Positions 63,338-64,000 of a stretch of DNA of 64,000 nt are shown here, piece after piece; the first letter of the stretch is position 1; each line of letters starts with the position of its first letter. A program made the translations under genes and the position numbers. The notes under the pieces were generated by a model, which saw nothing but the letters and a program-made list of their open reading frames with translations, was not told the DNA's origin and did no database searches. Origin of the DNA: Legionella tucsonensis (lineage in GTDB: Bacteria; Pseudomonadota; Gammaproteobacteria; Legionellales; Legionellaceae); assembly GCF_001468035.1 (NCBI RefSeq), contig NZ_LNZA01000001.1:1013020-1077019 (forward strand). Reading direction: 5' to 3'.

Positions 63338-64000
63338 CTAAGGGGTAAAATTCTCGATCTCTGTTTGCACTTGAGGACTCGTAGGGTTCGCATTTCCCGA
63401 AATGACCTGCTTCTCAAAAAATCTATCTTTTCCTCGTTGTTTCACTGTACTTAAACTGAGGCGCTCCACCTTTTTTTGCTCCAGTAACAGATTAACAACT
63501 TGCGTGAGACGGGAAACCATTTTATGAATATCAATAAATTGCGTATATCCGTAATGTGCAGTAACACGAATATTGTTAGGAGGACGTACATCAATTTCAA
63601 ATTGCCCTAATTTATTTGATTGTTTTAATCCAGTTTCTATCTGCCTGACATCGCTAATTTCTTTAACACGAAAAACCAGCATAGCGCCTCGTCGCTTAGG
63701 ATCCACAGGTGTAATCCACTCAATTTTATCACCTAAAAACTGTTGCAGGAGCGCATACATATAGCGAGTAAGGCATTCTGATTTAGCAATTAATTTATCC
63801 CAACCAATTTGGCTCATTGTTTTCATATAGGTTTTTACTGGAGCAAGGGCAACAGGGGAGGGATTGCTGCATCTGAATGCCCAAGCACCTTTTTGCATCA
63901 TAATTTTTGCATCAAAATCATCGATTAATCCGAAGATTTTCTCTGAAGCTGCTGCTTTCCATCCCTGAATGGGCGGGTATTTTCCCAAATCTGTATTCTT
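63338..64000 (-). CDS. Kynureninase-like PLP enzyme, partial (N-terminus beyond window)
   Basis: The frame is open to base 64000 without a start, so about 220 C-terminal residues are visible. The stretch FRCSNPSPVALAPVKTYMKT resembles the FRISNPP region of kynureninases. RGAMLVFRVKE and the C-terminal RVTAHYGYTQFIDIHKMVSR match their small domain (IRVAPVPLYNSFHDVYKF in human). Kynureninase cleaves kynurenine to anthranilate and alanine. The PLP lysine lies outside the window, and a related aminotransferase of class V cannot be excluded. The tail after about residue 190 (KVERLSLSTVKQRGKDRFFE) is charged and less conserved. Confidence 0.75.
   Translation of the reverse strand, partial: KNTDLGKYPPIQGWKAAASEKIFGLIDDFDAKIMMQKGAWAFRCSNPSPVALAPVKTYMKTMSQIGWDKLIAKSECLTRYMYALLQQFLGDKIEWITPVDPKRRGAMLVFRVKEISDVRQIETGLKQSNKLGQFEIDVRPPNNIRVTAHYGYTQFIDIHKMVSRLTQVVNLLLEQKKVERLSLSTVKQRGKDRFFEKQVISGNANPTSPQVQTEIENFTP

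Overview
The window is about 37% GC and is chromosomal DNA of a gammaproteobacterium in the Legionella group. The LepA protein is close to the Legionella pneumophila sequence as I remember it. The runs lepA-lepB-DUF4845-rnc and tig-clpP-clpX-lon-hupB fit this assignment, as do the flgBCDEFGHIJKL operon behind a sigma-54-type promoter, a eukaryote-like sterol reductase, an LRR protein and several effector-like proteins. I cannot name the species.

Layout. 1-5043: partial mltB (minus), then lepA, lepB, a DUF4845 gene and rnc. 5044-8605: a decayed gene, an ABC-F ATPase and a lone tyrosine integrase, all minus. 8844-16081: proteostasis block with tRNA-Pro, -Arg, -His, -Leu, then tig, clpP, clpX, lon, hupB, tRNA-Val and tRNA-Asp, closed by a terminator. 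16324-25855: ppiD, a Legionella-type membrane protein with late-domain-like tail motifs, a cytochrome b561, tRNA-Ser, bamD, rdgC, kup and an RlmI-like rRNA methyltransferase. 25930-33422 (minus): a complete histidine operon in the order trpR-like regulator, hisG, D, C, B, H, A, F, IE. 33582-40316: pyrE, a cold-shock gene, a PhzF-like gene, a stand-alone acyltransferase, an LRR protein, an MFS/LplT-like transporter and hemF. 40417-50936: eleven flagellar rod, hook, ring and junction genes. 50941-64000: accessory region with a GNAT plus PuuE-like deacetylase pair, an ERG4/ERG24 sterol reductase, small membrane and secreted proteins, two large effector-like proteins, an APC transporter, a compact peptide cassette (61474-63195) and the C-terminal part of a kynureninase-like gene.

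How parts work together. Tig, ClpXP and Lon cover nascent-chain folding and ATP-dependent proteolysis. The tRNA genes sit so close to tig and hupB that shared transcripts are likely. The his operon covers the whole pathway from PRPP/ATP to histidinol oxidation. Its first gene is a TrpR-family regulator, and the leader is too short for a his-type attenuator, so repressor control is the better guess. The flagellar operon has one strong start signal and mostly very short gaps.

The least explained part is the cassette at 61474-63195. A 29-codon peptide gene has a Cys-bearing, Gly-rich tail and a strong ribosome binding site. It is followed by a hairpin and a GRDP-like protein, is divergent from a SAM methyltransferase across a perfect 20-bp palindrome, and is closed by a convergent HxlR-type regulator. 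Two families of palindromic intergenic repeats are also scattered through the window.
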